This document shows, in pieces, positions 45,426 to 54,285 of a DNA stretch of 64,000 nt. Origin of the DNA: Rufibacter sp. LB8 (GTDB taxonomy: Bacteria > Bacteroidota > Bacteroidia > Cytophagales > Hymenobacteraceae); the NCBI RefSeq assembly GCF_014876185.1, contig NZ_JADALJ010000001.1, forward strand, positions 1,302,001 through 1,366,000. The letters are read 5' to 3'. A model generated the notes under the pieces. That model did no database searches. It was not told the DNA's origin and was given only the letters and a program-made list of their open reading frames with translations. The stretch's first letter is position 1; the number at the start of each line of letters is the position of its first letter. The position numbers and the translations under genes are program-made.

Positions 45426-46763
45426 TTACCTGCGTCCCATCATGCTGCCGAGCTTGGCAAGACCGCCTTTGGTACCGGCCATTTTGTTCATGCTCTTCAT
45501 CATCTTGCGCATGTCATTGAACTGCTTCATCAAGTTGTTCACCTGCTGAATGGTAGTTCCGGAACCTTTGGCAATACGGTTACGGCGGCTGCCAGAGATC
45601 ATATCTGGATTTTGGCGCTCTTCCTTGGTCATGGATTTGATGATGGCCTCAATGGGCGCGAAAGCACTTTCGTCAATGTCCACGTCTTTCAACATCTTGC
45701 TCACGCCGGGAATCATGCCCACCAGGTCTTTGATATCGCCCATCCGTTTAATCTGCTCCAACTGAGACAAGAAGTCGTCAAAGTTAAACTGGTTCTTCCG
45801 GATGTTCTTGTTGATGCGCTTGGCTTCGTCTTCGTCAAAGGTTTGCTGGGCGCGCTCTACCAGGGAGATTACGTCACCCATACCTAAAATACGCTGGGCC
45901 ATCCGGTCTGGGTAGAATAGGTCAAGCGCTTCCATTTTCTCACCGGTAGAGATAAACTTGATGGGTTTCTCCACCACCGCTCTGATGGAAAGCGCGGCGC
46001 CACCACGAGAGTCACCGTCTAGCTTGGTCAACACTACGCCGTCAAAGTTGATGCGCTCGTTGAACGTTTTGGCGGTGTTCACGGCATCTTGGCCGGTCAT
46101 GGAATCCACCACAAACAAAGTCTCAGTGGGTTTGATGGCCTGCTTGATGTCGAAGATTTCCTGCATCATGGCCTCGTCCACGGCCAAACGGCCCGCGGTG
46201 TCAATGATGACCACTTTCTTGCCGGTGCGCTTGGCGTGCTCCACGGCATTGCGGGCAATGGAAACCGGGTCTTTGCTTTCGCGCTCCGCGTAGAACTCCA
46301 CGCCAACCTGCTCGGCCAACACGCTCAGCTGGTCAATAGCCGCCGGGCGGTACACGTCGCAGGCCGCTACCAAAACGCCTTTGCCTTGTTTCTTCAGGAA
46401 GTTGGAAAGCTTGCCCGTGAAGGTGGTTTTACCCGAACCCTGCAGGCCCGCAATCAAAATAATAGCCGGAGAACCGGTGATGTTAATGTCTTTTTTCTCG
46501 CCGCCCATCAGTTCGGTGAGTTCTTCGTGCACAATCTTCACCATCAACTGGCCCGGCGACACGGCAATCAGCACGTCGCGGCCCATGGCCTCGTCCTTGA
46601 TTTTGTCGGTCACGGTTTTGGCCACTTTGTAGTTCACGTCGGCGTCTACCAGGGCACGTCTTACTTCCTTGATGGTCTGGGCGACGTTGATTTCAGTGAT
46701 GCTTCCCTGGCCTTTGAGGGTCTTGAAAGCGCGGTCAAGCTTGGTACTTAAATTCTCAAACAT
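45426..46763 (-). CDS. ffh: Signal recognition particle protein Ffh
   Basis: Ffh (SRP54) binds signal sequences of membrane proteins on the ribosome and delivers them to FtsY. The NG GTPase part shows GLQGSGKTT near residue 105, DTAGR and TKLDGDSRGG. The methionine-rich M domain follows, with GSGTTIQQVNNLMKQF and many Met residues to the end, where it binds SRP RNA and the signal peptide. The 445 residues are usual. The SRP RNA gene is also in this window, at 59.4 kb. Confidence 0.98.
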   Translation of the reverse strand: MFENLSTKLDRAFKTLKGQGSITEINVAQTIKEVRRALVDADVNYKVAKTVTDKIKDEAMGRDVLIAVSPGQLMVKIVHEELTELMGGEKKDINITGSPAIILIAGLQGSGKTTFTGKLSNFLKKQGKGVLVAACDVYRPAAIDQLSVLAEQVGVEFYAERESKDPVSIARNAVEHAKRTGKKVVIIDTAGRLAVDEAMMQEIFDIKQAIKPTETLFVVDSMTGQDAVNTAKTFNERINFDGVVLTKLDGDSRGGAALSIRAVVEKPIKFISTGEKMEALDLFYPDRMAQRILGMGDVISLVERAQQTFDEDEAKRINKNIRKNQFNFDDFLSQLEQIKRMGDIKDLVGMIPGVSKMLKDVDIDESAFAPIEAIIKSMTKEERQNPDMISGSRRNRIAKGSGTTIQQVNNLMKQFNDMRKMMKSMNKMAGTKGGLAKLGSMMGRR

Positions 46764-46833
46764 GTGTAGTATATGACTGAGTTAGGATTAATTCTACTGG
46801 ATTTGCCTGGCGCAAAGAGCGCGCGGCATCTTA

Positions 46834-46866
46834 CAAAAATACGCAGAAATTGCGGAAGTTCACCAA
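46834..46866 (-). promoter_or_regulatory. Promoter of ffh
   Basis: On the minus strand TTG (46866-46864) and TATTTTTG (46841-46834) are 22 bp apart, about 70 bp upstream of the ATG. Confidence 0.55.
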
Positions 46867-46907
46867 CAATTCCGGGAAGCTGCGTATATTCGGACGGGAC
46901 AAAGCAG

Positions 46908-46947
46908 CCGTTTTGGGGCTCATTTCCAGAAACGGGGCCAAAAACAG
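46908..46947. repeat. 40-bp palindrome, copy 15 (divergent gap)
   Basis: This is the only copy in a gap between two diverging genes (ffh and a glycosyltransferase), so it cannot be acting as a terminator of either. It is diverged (TTTTGGGGCTC left, GGGGCCAAAAACAG right), with some paired changes. Confidence 0.85.
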
Positions 46948-46990
46948 CTTTCGCCCTAAAACCTTAACGCACAAAAGAAGAACTTAACTT

Positions 46991-48310
46991 TTGGAACCAG
47001 CCGCCACGCCAGATACCCACAACGTCTTATTCCTCACCTATTACTGGCCGCCCTCGGGCGGGGGCGGGGTGCAGCGCTGTCTCAAGTTTGTGAAGCATTT
47101 GCCGGAGTTCGGGATTACGCCCACGGTCATCACGGTAGATGAAAACCAGGCCTCATACCCTATTCTGGACCAAAGCCTGCTAGCCGAAGTTCCCGATAAC
47201 ATTCACGTAATCAGGACGGGTACGCGTGAACCCTTTGAGTTTTACAAGAAGCTCACCGGGAAGAAAGACATTCCGTTTGGGGGCTTTGCGAACACCGGCA
47301 AAGAGAACTGGAAACAGAAGCTGTTCAAGTTCCTGCGCGGAAATCTGTTCATACCAGACCCGCGCGTAGGCTGGAACCGCTTTGCATTAGACGCCGCCAC
47401 CAAAGTAATGAAACGGAAGCCAATCCAGGCCATTCTCACCTCTTCGCCGCCGCACAGCACGCAGTTGATTGGCCTGAAGCTGAAAAAGAAATTCGGGCTG
47501 AAGTGGATTGCTGACATGCGCGACCCCTGGACCGATATTTACTATTACCAGGATTTGAACCACACCGCTCTGGCCCAAAAACTGGACGCCAGCTATGAAC
47601 GCGAGGTGCTGGAAAACGCCGATGCCGTGCTGGTGGTGAGTGATGACATGAAGCGCCTGTTCCTGCAAAAATCGGCTTCGCTTGACCCCAACAAAATCCA
47701 TGTGATCCCGAACGGGTATGACGAAGCCGATTTTGTGCATCCGTCCACGTCGTCTTCAGAGGAGTTCATCATCACCTACACCGGCACCATTACAGAGGCC
47801 TACAACATTGAAGGCTTTTTACAGGCGCTCTGCGAAACCGTTACCCGTAACCCGTTCATCAGATACAAGTTGCGGTTTGTGGGCAAAGTATCTCTGGAAG
47901 TAAAACGCCAGGTGGAAGCCGCCGGTCTGCCCTTGATCACCGAGTACATTGACTACGTGCCGCACGAAGAATCCATCAAATACCTGATGGCGAGCACGGC
48001 GCTCTTAATGGCAATTCCAGACGTGCCCAACAACTTCGGGATTTTGACCGGCAAGCTGTTTGAGTACCTGGCCGCCAACAAACCCATCATCTGCATCGGC
48101 CCTATTCACGGCGACGTGGACCGAATTCTGGACGAGTGTGGCGCGGGGCGCGTGTTCCATTACTCGGGCTATGAAGTCATTCTGGACCACCTGCTGCAGA
48201 TGAGCAAAACCTGGAAAATCAACCCGAACCTGGATTTGCCCATCATCAATTACACGCAATATTCAAGGCGCGCCTTAACCGAGAAACTGGCGGCGCTGCT
48301 GGTGTCATAA
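46991..48310 (+). CDS. Family 4-like glycosyltransferase
   Basis: This 439-residue GT-B enzyme begins with FLTYYWPPSGGGGVQRCLKF, the glycine-rich acceptor loop of this group. It has ADMRDPWTDIYYY (a DRDPW-type motif seen in Bacteroidota glycosyltransferases) in the middle and a C-terminal Rossmann half with TGTITEAYNIEGFL and KLFEYLAANKPIICIG. The most upstream sensible start is the TTG at 46991. It opens the second glycan locus. The sugar is unknown. Confidence 0.88.
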   Translation: MEPAATPDTHNVLFLTYYWPPSGGGGVQRCLKFVKHLPEFGITPTVITVDENQASYPILDQSLLAEVPDNIHVIRTGTREPFEFYKKLTGKKDIPFGGFANTGKENWKQKLFKFLRGNLFIPDPRVGWNRFALDAATKVMKRKPIQAILTSSPPHSTQLIGLKLKKKFGLKWIADMRDPWTDIYYYQDLNHTALAQKLDASYEREVLENADAVLVVSDDMKRLFLQKSASLDPNKIHVIPNGYDEADFVHPSTSSSEEFIITYTGTITEAYNIEGFLQALCETVTRNPFIRYKLRFVGKVSLEVKRQVEAAGLPLITEYIDYVPHEESIKYLMASTALLMAIPDVPNNFGILTGKLFEYLAANKPIICIGPIHGDVDRILDECGAGRVFHYSGYEVILDHLLQMSKTWKINPNLDLPIINYTQYSRRALTEKLAALLVS

Positions 48311-48318
48311 TCAAATGT

Positions 48319-48358
48319 CCGTTTTCGGGCTCGTTTCTAGAAATGAGCCCGAAAACAC
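48319..48358. repeat. 40-bp palindrome, copy 16, containing a start codon
   Basis: It lies 8 bp after the glycosyltransferase stop. The right arm provides the ATG (48343) and the first codons (MSPKT) of the deacetylase-like gene, so the gene's start region lies inside the hairpin. Confidence 0.92.
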
Positions 48359-49698
48359 CTTTCAAATTTTCTGTGGACCTTCTGTTTGACTACGTGCTCT
48401 TCCATTTCAAGCATTGCTACCATTTGCCGGAGCCGCTGGAACTGCATTATGGCCTTGACGGGAAAAGCCTAATTCAGATTGCTTCTCACGGCGCATACTT
48501 CTTTGAAGGAAAAGAACCCTATCCTCCCTACTCCTCATTAAAATCCTGGAACGGCACCAGCATTTCCTTGTTTTTTGAAAAATCTCCTGAGCAAGATTGG
48601 TTCACCCAAGGTGCTTCTGGAAACGTGGTGGTGAACTTTGATTTAGTGGCAGGCGCTTTTTATCTGCTCTCTGGTTGGCAGGAATTCCACAGTCAGGAGC
48701 GAGATAGATTTGGGCGATTTCCTTACCAGGCATCAATGCAACACAAACACTGCTTTGTGACGCTGCCAGTGGTCAACTACTATTTTGATATTTTGCGCGC
48801 GGCGGTTGAGAAAGCTTACGGTATTTCTGTAGCACCAAAAACCTGGCCTGGACATTCGTTCATGACCTGCCTCACGCATGACATTGATTCGCTGCAAAGC
48901 GCCTGGAAAGTTGTGGGAAAACCGGCTTTGCTGCGCGGCGATTTGGGTTTGTTTTTAGACGTTGCCCTGCAAAAAATCAAGGGCGAAGACGCTTTCAACA
49001 ACCTTGCCCAGGTAGATGCCGAACTTCAGAAATTGAACGCCAAAGGCAGTTTTTATTTTCTGCCAAATTCCCAAAAAGTAGATGGCCACCCCAACAGTGA
49101 TTATGACATCCGCTCGCCCAGAGTTCAGCTAGCTATAAAACGCTTGTCCGACAATGGGCACGAAATAGGCCTGCACGGAAGCCACGGCACCAGCACCAAC
49201 GCGTCTCAACTCAAAACCGAAAAAAAATTCTTACCTCCTTCCGTGACCGGGAATCGGTTCCATTACCTTCGGTTTGACCCTGAAATTACCCCGAGTTTGC
49301 TGGAAGAACTGGAATTTGGCTATGACTCCAGCCTGGGTTTTGCTGAGCATTTCGGGTTCAGGAACAGTTACTGCCTGCCGTTCAGGTTATTTGATGTCAA
49401 GCAGCGGCGCATGACCAGCACCTGGGAACTTCCCCTCAATTTGATGGACATCACACTGAATCACCCCAACTACCTCCAATTAAGCGCAGAGGAAGTGTTG
49501 CCGGTTATAAAACCAATGCTTTTTGAGATTAAGAAATTCAACGGGGTTTTCACGTTGCTTTGGCACAATGAGAATTTCACGCCTTACGGTTTGCCTCACG
49601 GTTTACAGCTTTTCAGGGAAATTACGCAGGAAGTACAAAGGTTAGGAAGTGGATTTCAAACGGCCAACCAAACCATTCATGAAGTTCAGCAGCGGTAG
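48343..49698 (+). CDS. Polysaccharide deacetylase-like protein
   Basis: This 451-residue protein has an N-terminal domain (about 1-165) of the type found before deacetylases in Bacteroidota. A NodB-like hydrolase part follows, with CLTHDIDSL (Asp-Asp metal site) near residue 178 and NGHEIGLHGSHGTS (HxxxH-type) near residue 272. It would remove acetyl groups from an N- or O-acetylated glycan. The first five residues are read from a palindrome arm. If that start is not used, the next methionine is far inside, so I keep it. It lies between a glycosyltransferase and a flippase. Confidence 0.82.
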   Translation: MSPKTPFKFSVDLLFDYVLFHFKHCYHLPEPLELHYGLDGKSLIQIASHGAYFFEGKEPYPPYSSLKSWNGTSISLFFEKSPEQDWFTQGASGNVVVNFDLVAGAFYLLSGWQEFHSQERDRFGRFPYQASMQHKHCFVTLPVVNYYFDILRAAVEKAYGISVAPKTWPGHSFMTCLTHDIDSLQSAWKVVGKPALLRGDLGLFLDVALQKIKGEDAFNNLAQVDAELQKLNAKGSFYFLPNSQKVDGHPNSDYDIRSPRVQLAIKRLSDNGHEIGLHGSHGTSTNASQLKTEKKFLPPSVTGNRFHYLRFDPEITPSLLEELEFGYDSSLGFAEHFGFRNSYCLPFRLFDVKQRRMTSTWELPLNLMDITLNHPNYLQLSAEEVLPVIKPMLFEIKKFNGVFTLLWHNENFTPYGLPHGLQLFREITQEVQRLGSGFQTANQTIHEVQQR

Positions 49699-49728
49699 CT
49701 TACAGTAATTTCCTGCGCCAGGCTAGCG

Positions 49729-49755
49729 TTGCCAACCAAGAACGTGTTACTTTTG
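49729..49755 (+). promoter_or_regulatory. Candidate promoter for the second flippase gene
   Basis: TTG at 49729-49731 and TACTTTTG at 49748-49755 are 16 bp apart, slightly short. The transcript would start before palindrome copy 17, placing that hairpin in the 5' leader. Confidence 0.45.
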
Positions 49756-49770
49756 CATCTAGCCATTTAT

Positions 49771-49810
49771 CCGTTTTCGGCTCCGTTTACAGAAATGAGC
49801 CCGAAAACGC
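49771..49810. repeat. 40-bp palindrome, copy 17
   Basis: It ends 13 bp before the flippase ATG and follows the deacetylase stop by 72 bp. The left arm is diverged (CGGCTCCGTTTAC). Confidence 0.9.
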
Positions 49811-49823
49811 CTTTCACCTTCAC

Positions 49824-51305
49824 ATGAGCGTACTCCGCAAGCAGGGTTTTCTGAACACCATCATCTCGTACGCCGGCATGGTGATTGGCTACGTGAACAC
49901 CGTGCTGCTGTTCCCCAACCTTATGGACCCAGACCAGGTGGGCCTGACGCGTTTTCTGCTGCAAGTGTCGCCTATTTACGCGCAGTTTTCGGCCTTGGGG
50001 TTCACCAACATCAGCCTGAAATACTTCCCTTACTTTAGAGACAAAGACAAAAAACATAACGGCTTTCTGTTCTTAATGCTGTTGATTCCGTTGGCGGGGT
50101 TTGTGGTGGTGACAGGTTTGTTTTTCCTGCTGAAGCCCACCGTGGTAGAGCACTTGGGCAAGCAGTCGCCGCTGGCGTTGGACTACTATTATTACATTAT
50201 TCCGCTTAGTTTTTTCACGCTGCTGTTCATGCTCCTGGATGCGTATTTGCGGTCTTTGTACAAGACGGTGGTGCAGTCGTTTTTGCAGGATTTTCTGGTG
50301 CGCGTGCTCACGTTGGGCGCCGTATTTGTGTACTCCTGGGGTTGGATTGACTTTCAGTGGTTTGTGATTCTGTTTATTGCGGTCAATTCCTGCACGGCCT
50401 TCATTTCCATTGTGTACTTGCTGTGGCTTCGGCAGTTTTTTGTGCGGCCCGGCAAGACCATGTTTTCCATTGTGCCGCTCAAAGAAGTGGTGCGCTACGG
50501 CCTGTATTCCTTTCTGGGGAATGTCTCTACCACGGTTATCACCTTCACAGATTCGGCCATGATTGCAGCCTACAGCGGGCTGGATGACGTGGCCTTTTAC
50601 ACCACGGCCTATTTCATCACCTCGGCCATTCTGGTGCCTTCGCGGGGCTTGAACAAGATTGTGTACCCGCAAGTCGCTGACCTGTTCAAGGCGCAGGACA
50701 TGACCACGCTGGGGCGGCTGTACAAGAACATGACGCGGGTGAACATGGTGGTGGGTTTTCTGCTGTTTCTGGGCATATGGTGCAATGTGGACAACATCTT
50801 CGCGCTCATGCCCAAAGATTACAGTGAGGGCCGCTGGGTGATATTATTTATGGGATTTGCCCGCTTGTTTGACCTGGCCACCGGCATCAACGGCATGATT
50901 CTGCTTACCTCAGACAAATACCGCTATGACCTGTATTTCAACGTGCTGATGGTGGCCCTGGTCATCTACACCAATTACCTGTTGATTCCGCCGTACGGCA
51001 TTAGCGGAGCAGCTTTTGCCTCTATGATGGTGTACATTCTCTACAATTTCTTTAGGGTGGTGTTTGTGGCGAAGTATTTCAAGATGCAGCCCTTTGGTTG
51101 GGATTCTCTATTGATTGTGGCTATTTCTGCGGTGGCCTTCGGGGCTTCATGGGTATTGCCGCAAATGCCCCATCTGCTGCTGGACATTGCCGTAAGGTCT
51201 TTGGTGATCACGGCGGTGTATGGCAGTTTGATGGTAGGCTTGAAAGTGTCGCCGGAACTGAACAATGGCATCCGGAAATCGCTGGTCCGGTTGGGAATAA
51301 ATTAA
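49824..51305 (+). CDS. Oligosaccharide flippase (MATE/Wzx-like)
   Basis: This 493-residue membrane protein has about 14 hydrophobic segments, with the start VLRKQGFLNTIISYAGMVIGYVNTVLLFP and the mid-protein GLYSFLGNVSTTVITFTDSAMIA. It is of the lipopolysaccharide/oligosaccharide flippase group and would export lipid-linked glycans in the second locus, separately from the flippase at 16.6 kb. It has a palindrome copy directly upstream that may lie in its leader. It converges with the glycosyltransferase at 51.3 kb, with only 11 bp between them. Confidence 0.88.
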   Translation: MSVLRKQGFLNTIISYAGMVIGYVNTVLLFPNLMDPDQVGLTRFLLQVSPIYAQFSALGFTNISLKYFPYFRDKDKKHNGFLFLMLLIPLAGFVVVTGLFFLLKPTVVEHLGKQSPLALDYYYYIIPLSFFTLLFMLLDAYLRSLYKTVVQSFLQDFLVRVLTLGAVFVYSWGWIDFQWFVILFIAVNSCTAFISIVYLLWLRQFFVRPGKTMFSIVPLKEVVRYGLYSFLGNVSTTVITFTDSAMIAAYSGLDDVAFYTTAYFITSAILVPSRGLNKIVYPQVADLFKAQDMTTLGRLYKNMTRVNMVVGFLLFLGIWCNVDNIFALMPKDYSEGRWVILFMGFARLFDLATGINGMILLTSDKYRYDLYFNVLMVALVIYTNYLLIPPYGISGAAFASMMVYILYNFFRVVFVAKYFKMQPFGWDSLLIVAISAVAFGASWVLPQMPHLLLDIAVRSLVITAVYGSLMVGLKVSPELNNGIRKSLVRLGIN

Positions 51306-51316
51306 AGGCAATTTCT

Positions 51317-52387
51317 TTATTCCGCTTTCAGCGAAGCCAAAAGCTCCAGCAATTCTTGTTCTCGTCTGGTTTCTGGGTACTGTTGTGAGATACGTGCCCG
51401 AGCCTGTTGCCCCATGGTCAGGACATCGGCTTGTAAGGCTTTTTTCAGTACTTCCTGGAGCAATATCGAGTCTTGTTTTTCCAACACAAACCCACTATCG
51501 CCAATTAAATCAGGCATGGCCCCCACATTGCTGACCACCGGTACGCAGCCGCACAGCATGCTTTCGCTCAGGGCATTGGGAAACCCTTCTGACATGGACA
51601 ATTGCAGGTAAAACGTATGGGCGCTGTACACGGCTTTTAAATCTGCCAAAGGCATTTTGGGCAACAGGTGTACGTTTTTGGGTTGGTTGGGAATTGAAAA
51701 TCCGAGCGGCGAACCCACAATGGTGAACGTGGCTTCAGGGAGATGTTTGGCCGCTTCCAGAATCAAATCCACGCCTTTCAACCGCTGCGTGAACCGCATG
51801 TCCAAGCCGGCGCAAACTGTTAGAAATGAAGCCGGCCGTCTGGTCACTGAAAAATCCGGTTGCCAGAATTCCGCATCATAGCCATTATAAACCACGGTGT
51901 GCGGCGTTTCCAGACCCGGGCAATGGAACCGGAAGCCTTGGTTCGGGAAGTCATTGGGTTGGTAGCTGTATTCCTGCCACACCAGTTTTTCGTGCACCGG
52001 TGCAATGTGGCTGGCCAGTTTATAAGACCAGCGCGTGAACCTGCCCAGAACGGGTTTAGAGAAACAGCCGTAGCCAATGCTGGGGAACGAAACGCAGTCG
52101 GTGCCGCCCGCCACAATCAAGCAGGGTTTTCGGGCTAGTTTTCCCAAACAGGCCGGAAACCAGGAATGATAGCCAGCGAACATGCAGACAATCACTTCCG
52201 CCCGCCAAATATGCCGAAGCAGGAAGAACAACAGTCCCAGCCACACCAACGGCGTTTGCCATTTTTTGGCGGGAAGAAAGCCATGATGCCGCACCTCGTA
52301 CACCTGCTCCATCAGCTTCAAATCCTTGACTACAAAAGAGGATTGCGCCGGATAAAAATAAAGCAAAACAGGTTTACAGGCCGCCAT
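51317..52387 (-). CDS. Family 4 glycosyltransferase
   Basis: This 356-residue GT-B enzyme has GGTDCVSFPSIGYG near the middle of the N-terminal half and the donor-side pattern LSMSEGFPNALSESMLCGCVPVVSNVGA (E-x7-E). Such proteins transfer a hexose in EPS or LPS synthesis. The gene is first in transcription after a methyltransferase on the same strand, 11 bp apart. A stretch around 52124-52163 has 27 of 40 bases like the palindrome but lies in a conserved family segment, so I do not annotate it as a repeat. Confidence 0.88.
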   Translation of the reverse strand: MAACKPVLLYFYPAQSSFVVKDLKLMEQVYEVRHHGFLPAKKWQTPLVWLGLLFFLLRHIWRAEVIVCMFAGYHSWFPACLGKLARKPCLIVAGGTDCVSFPSIGYGCFSKPVLGRFTRWSYKLASHIAPVHEKLVWQEYSYQPNDFPNQGFRFHCPGLETPHTVVYNGYDAEFWQPDFSVTRRPASFLTVCAGLDMRFTQRLKGVDLILEAAKHLPEATFTIVGSPLGFSIPNQPKNVHLLPKMPLADLKAVYSAHTFYLQLSMSEGFPNALSESMLCGCVPVVSNVGAMPDLIGDSGFVLEKQDSILLQEVLKKALQADVLTMGQQARARISQQYPETRREQELLELLASLKAE

Positions 52388-52398
52388 TAGTTATTCAA

Positions 52399-53085
52399 TT
52401 ACAGCCACTTAGAAGACAAATCCTGAAGTTTCAGGTTCACCTTAGATTTGGCTTCTACCTGCGTAGGAGGGTTGCGTTGTTTCAAAAGAATCCACTGGTA
52501 ATCCTCGGTTTGGGTAAACAAAGAATAACTTTCCAGATGGTGCAAATACAAACCTGCCGCGTAGGTATTGCGCAGCAATTCATCGGTGTGAATAGGTTGG
52601 TCAATCACCTGCAACAATTCAGGTTGGTGCTCCCATACCCAGGTCAGATACAAAGGATGCGGAATGTTGATGGCCACAGTGGAGGTTGCGTGCAAATGTC
52701 TGGCAATGACCTGAAACAAATTTGGGTGCTGCTCCAATGGGATGTGCTCAATCACGTCTGGCAATACCACAAAGTCAAACTTCTCGGGCCGCGTGAAATC
52801 AGTCATGTCAGACACCAGAAACTCCGTATGGTTGAACTGGTGGTTGAACTTGCGGGCCATGTCAATACTCTTCGGGCTGATGTCTACGGCTAAGACTTTT
52901 CCTTGCGGCGTGGCTTTGGCCAGCAAATGCGTGACCGTGCCAATGCCGCAGCCTATTTCCAGCACCTTTGAATTTGGCTGCAACCCAGCTTTCTTCAGGT
53001 TCTTCAGAATAGTCCGGTGCCGGATGTGGATGCCTTTTTTGAACTGCTGCTCGGTGTATTCGTCGTAGAAAGAAGAAACGCTCAT
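52399..53085 (-). CDS. Class I SAM-dependent methyltransferase
   Basis: This 228-residue protein has motif I VLEIGCGIGTVTHLLA near residues 40-55, post-motif AVDIS, and the motif II region FVVLPDVIEHIPLE near residue 105. It resembles methyltransferases of polysaccharide loci (Methyltransf_11/23), and the glycan neighbours on both sides support a sugar-modifying role. The substrate is not predictable. Confidence 0.87.
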   Translation of the reverse strand: MSVSSFYDEYTEQQFKKGIHIRHRTILKNLKKAGLQPNSKVLEIGCGIGTVTHLLAKATPQGKVLAVDISPKSIDMARKFNHQFNHTEFLVSDMTDFTRPEKFDFVVLPDVIEHIPLEQHPNLFQVIARHLHATSTVAINIPHPLYLTWVWEHQPELLQVIDQPIHTDELLRNTYAAGLYLHHLESYSLFTQTEDYQWILLKQRNPPTQVEAKSKVNLKLQDLSSKWL

Positions 53086-53090
53086 TTTAA

Positions 53091-53204
53091 TTGGGAATTA
53101 AGAAGTAGGAATTAAGAATTGTTTGATAATGGAATTATGAATTGCAAGGATAGGTATGGGTCGTATCCAGAAATTCTTAATTCCTAATTCTCAATTCTTA
53201 ATTG
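53091..53204. repeat. AT-rich inverted repeat, copy A
   Basis: The edges, about 32 bp each, are imperfect inverted repeats built of GGAATTAAGAATT-type units, around a 45-bp centre. The right arm overlaps the end of the oxidoreductase gene and provides its TGA stop and last codons (IKN). A second copy of the same family is at 58.5 kb. Confidence 0.75.
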
Positions 53205-54216
53205 CGCTTTTCAGTGCATAGATGCGTTCAATAATCTCCACTACTTTCAGGCCTTCCAGGGCATTGGTGGTGGCGTAGGTTTTGCCCTTTAGGGTATCAA
53301 TCACGTTTTCAAAGATGAAGTGGTGGTTGGCGGCGCTGCCTTTGTAGTGGCCGTAGTCGTTGGCGGGGCTACTAGGCGGTAACTGGGGCATGGTGTAGTC
53401 TTGCACATGGCAATATTCCACCTCGTTCATGTATTGGCCGCCTACTTTAATGCTTCCTTTTTCGCCAATAATGGTCATGCTGCTTTCCAGGTTGGTATCC
53501 CAGACGGACGTGGAATAATTCAAACAGCCATTGCCACCGTTCATGAACTCGAACTGAATCAAGCCGCTGTCTTCAAAATCCGTCAAGCCGGCGTGGTTGT
53601 AATCCATGAACCTACCGCTGATGTTCTTGATATCCCCGAACAACCAGTACATAATGTCAATGAAATGGCTGAATTGGGTAAACAACGTGCCGCCGTCCAG
53701 CGCTCCGTTGCCTTTCCAAGTGCCGGGTTTGTAGTAGCGGTCATCGCGGTTCCAGTAACAGTTAATCTGAACCAGGAAAATCTTACCCAGGCGTTCCTCA
53801 GAAATCATCTCCTTCAACCACAAAGACGGCGGACTGTAGCGGTTCTGCATCACACAGAAAACCAGTTTTGACGTTTGCAGTGATTTGTAGATGATGCGCT
53901 CGCAGTCGGCTTTGGTGAGGGCCATGGGTTTCTCACAGACTACGTGGCTGCCGTTCTCCAGCGCCAGCATGGCTTGCTGGGCATGAAATCCATTGGGCGT
54001 GCAGATACAGATCACATCGGCTTTGGGACCGTGGGCCAGGTACTCTTCCATAGAGCCAAAGAACGGAACGCCCATGGCTTCCACTTCCGGCTGGCGCGCG
54101 GGGTCGGTGTCTACCATGGCCACTAATCTCCCCTCGGGGTGGCGCTGGGCCATGGTGGCGTGGCGTTTTCCTATGTGCCCCGCTCCTATTACTGCAAATG
54201 TGATATTCTCTGACAT
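53191..54216 (-). CDS. Gfo/Idh/MocA-type sugar oxidoreductase
   Basis: This 341-residue NAD(P)-dependent oxidoreductase has the nucleotide-binding VIGAGHIGKRHA near residues 8-19 and CEKPMALTKADCER (the Lys of EKP) near residue 90. The catalytic FxxHxxD-like region is LFTQFSHFIDIMYWLFGD. It resembles WbpB/WlbA-like enzymes, which oxidise UDP-GlcNAcA at C3 before transamination. The adjacent DegT aminotransferase fits that reading, but no 6-dehydrogenase is in the window. The start is either the ATG at 54216 or an in-frame ATG at 54243 inside a palindrome arm. Confidence 0.85.
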   Translation of the reverse strand: MSENITFAVIGAGHIGKRHATMAQRHPEGRLVAMVDTDPARQPEVEAMGVPFFGSMEEYLAHGPKADVICICTPNGFHAQQAMLALENGSHVVCEKPMALTKADCERIIYKSLQTSKLVFCVMQNRYSPPSLWLKEMISEERLGKIFLVQINCYWNRDDRYYKPGTWKGNGALDGGTLFTQFSHFIDIMYWLFGDIKNISGRFMDYNHAGLTDFEDSGLIQFEFMNGGNGCLNYSTSVWDTNLESSMTIIGEKGSIKVGGQYMNEVEYCHVQDYTMPQLPPSSPANDYGHYKGSAANHHFIFENVIDTLKGKTYATTNALEGLKVVEIIERIYALKSAIKN

Positions 54217-54227
54217 GGATTCTGTCT

Positions 54228-54267
54228 GCGTTTTCGGCTTCATTTCCAGAAATGAGCCCGAAAACGG
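54228..54267. repeat. 40-bp palindrome, copy 18
   Basis: It lies between two minus-strand genes, 18 bp after the DegT stop and 11 bp before the oxidoreductase ATG. The reverse complement of its left half contains an in-frame alternative ATG at 54243. Confidence 0.92.
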
Positions 54268-54285
54268 AAGTTCTAATTTATAATT

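Noticed and set aside
52124-52163. Stretch with 27 of 40 bases like the palindrome in the minus-strand glycosyltransferase
   Set aside because: It is read in a frame where the consensus has a stop, and it lies in the conserved segment before GGTDCVSFPSIGYG. A family-conserved origin is more likely, so it is not annotated as a repeat.
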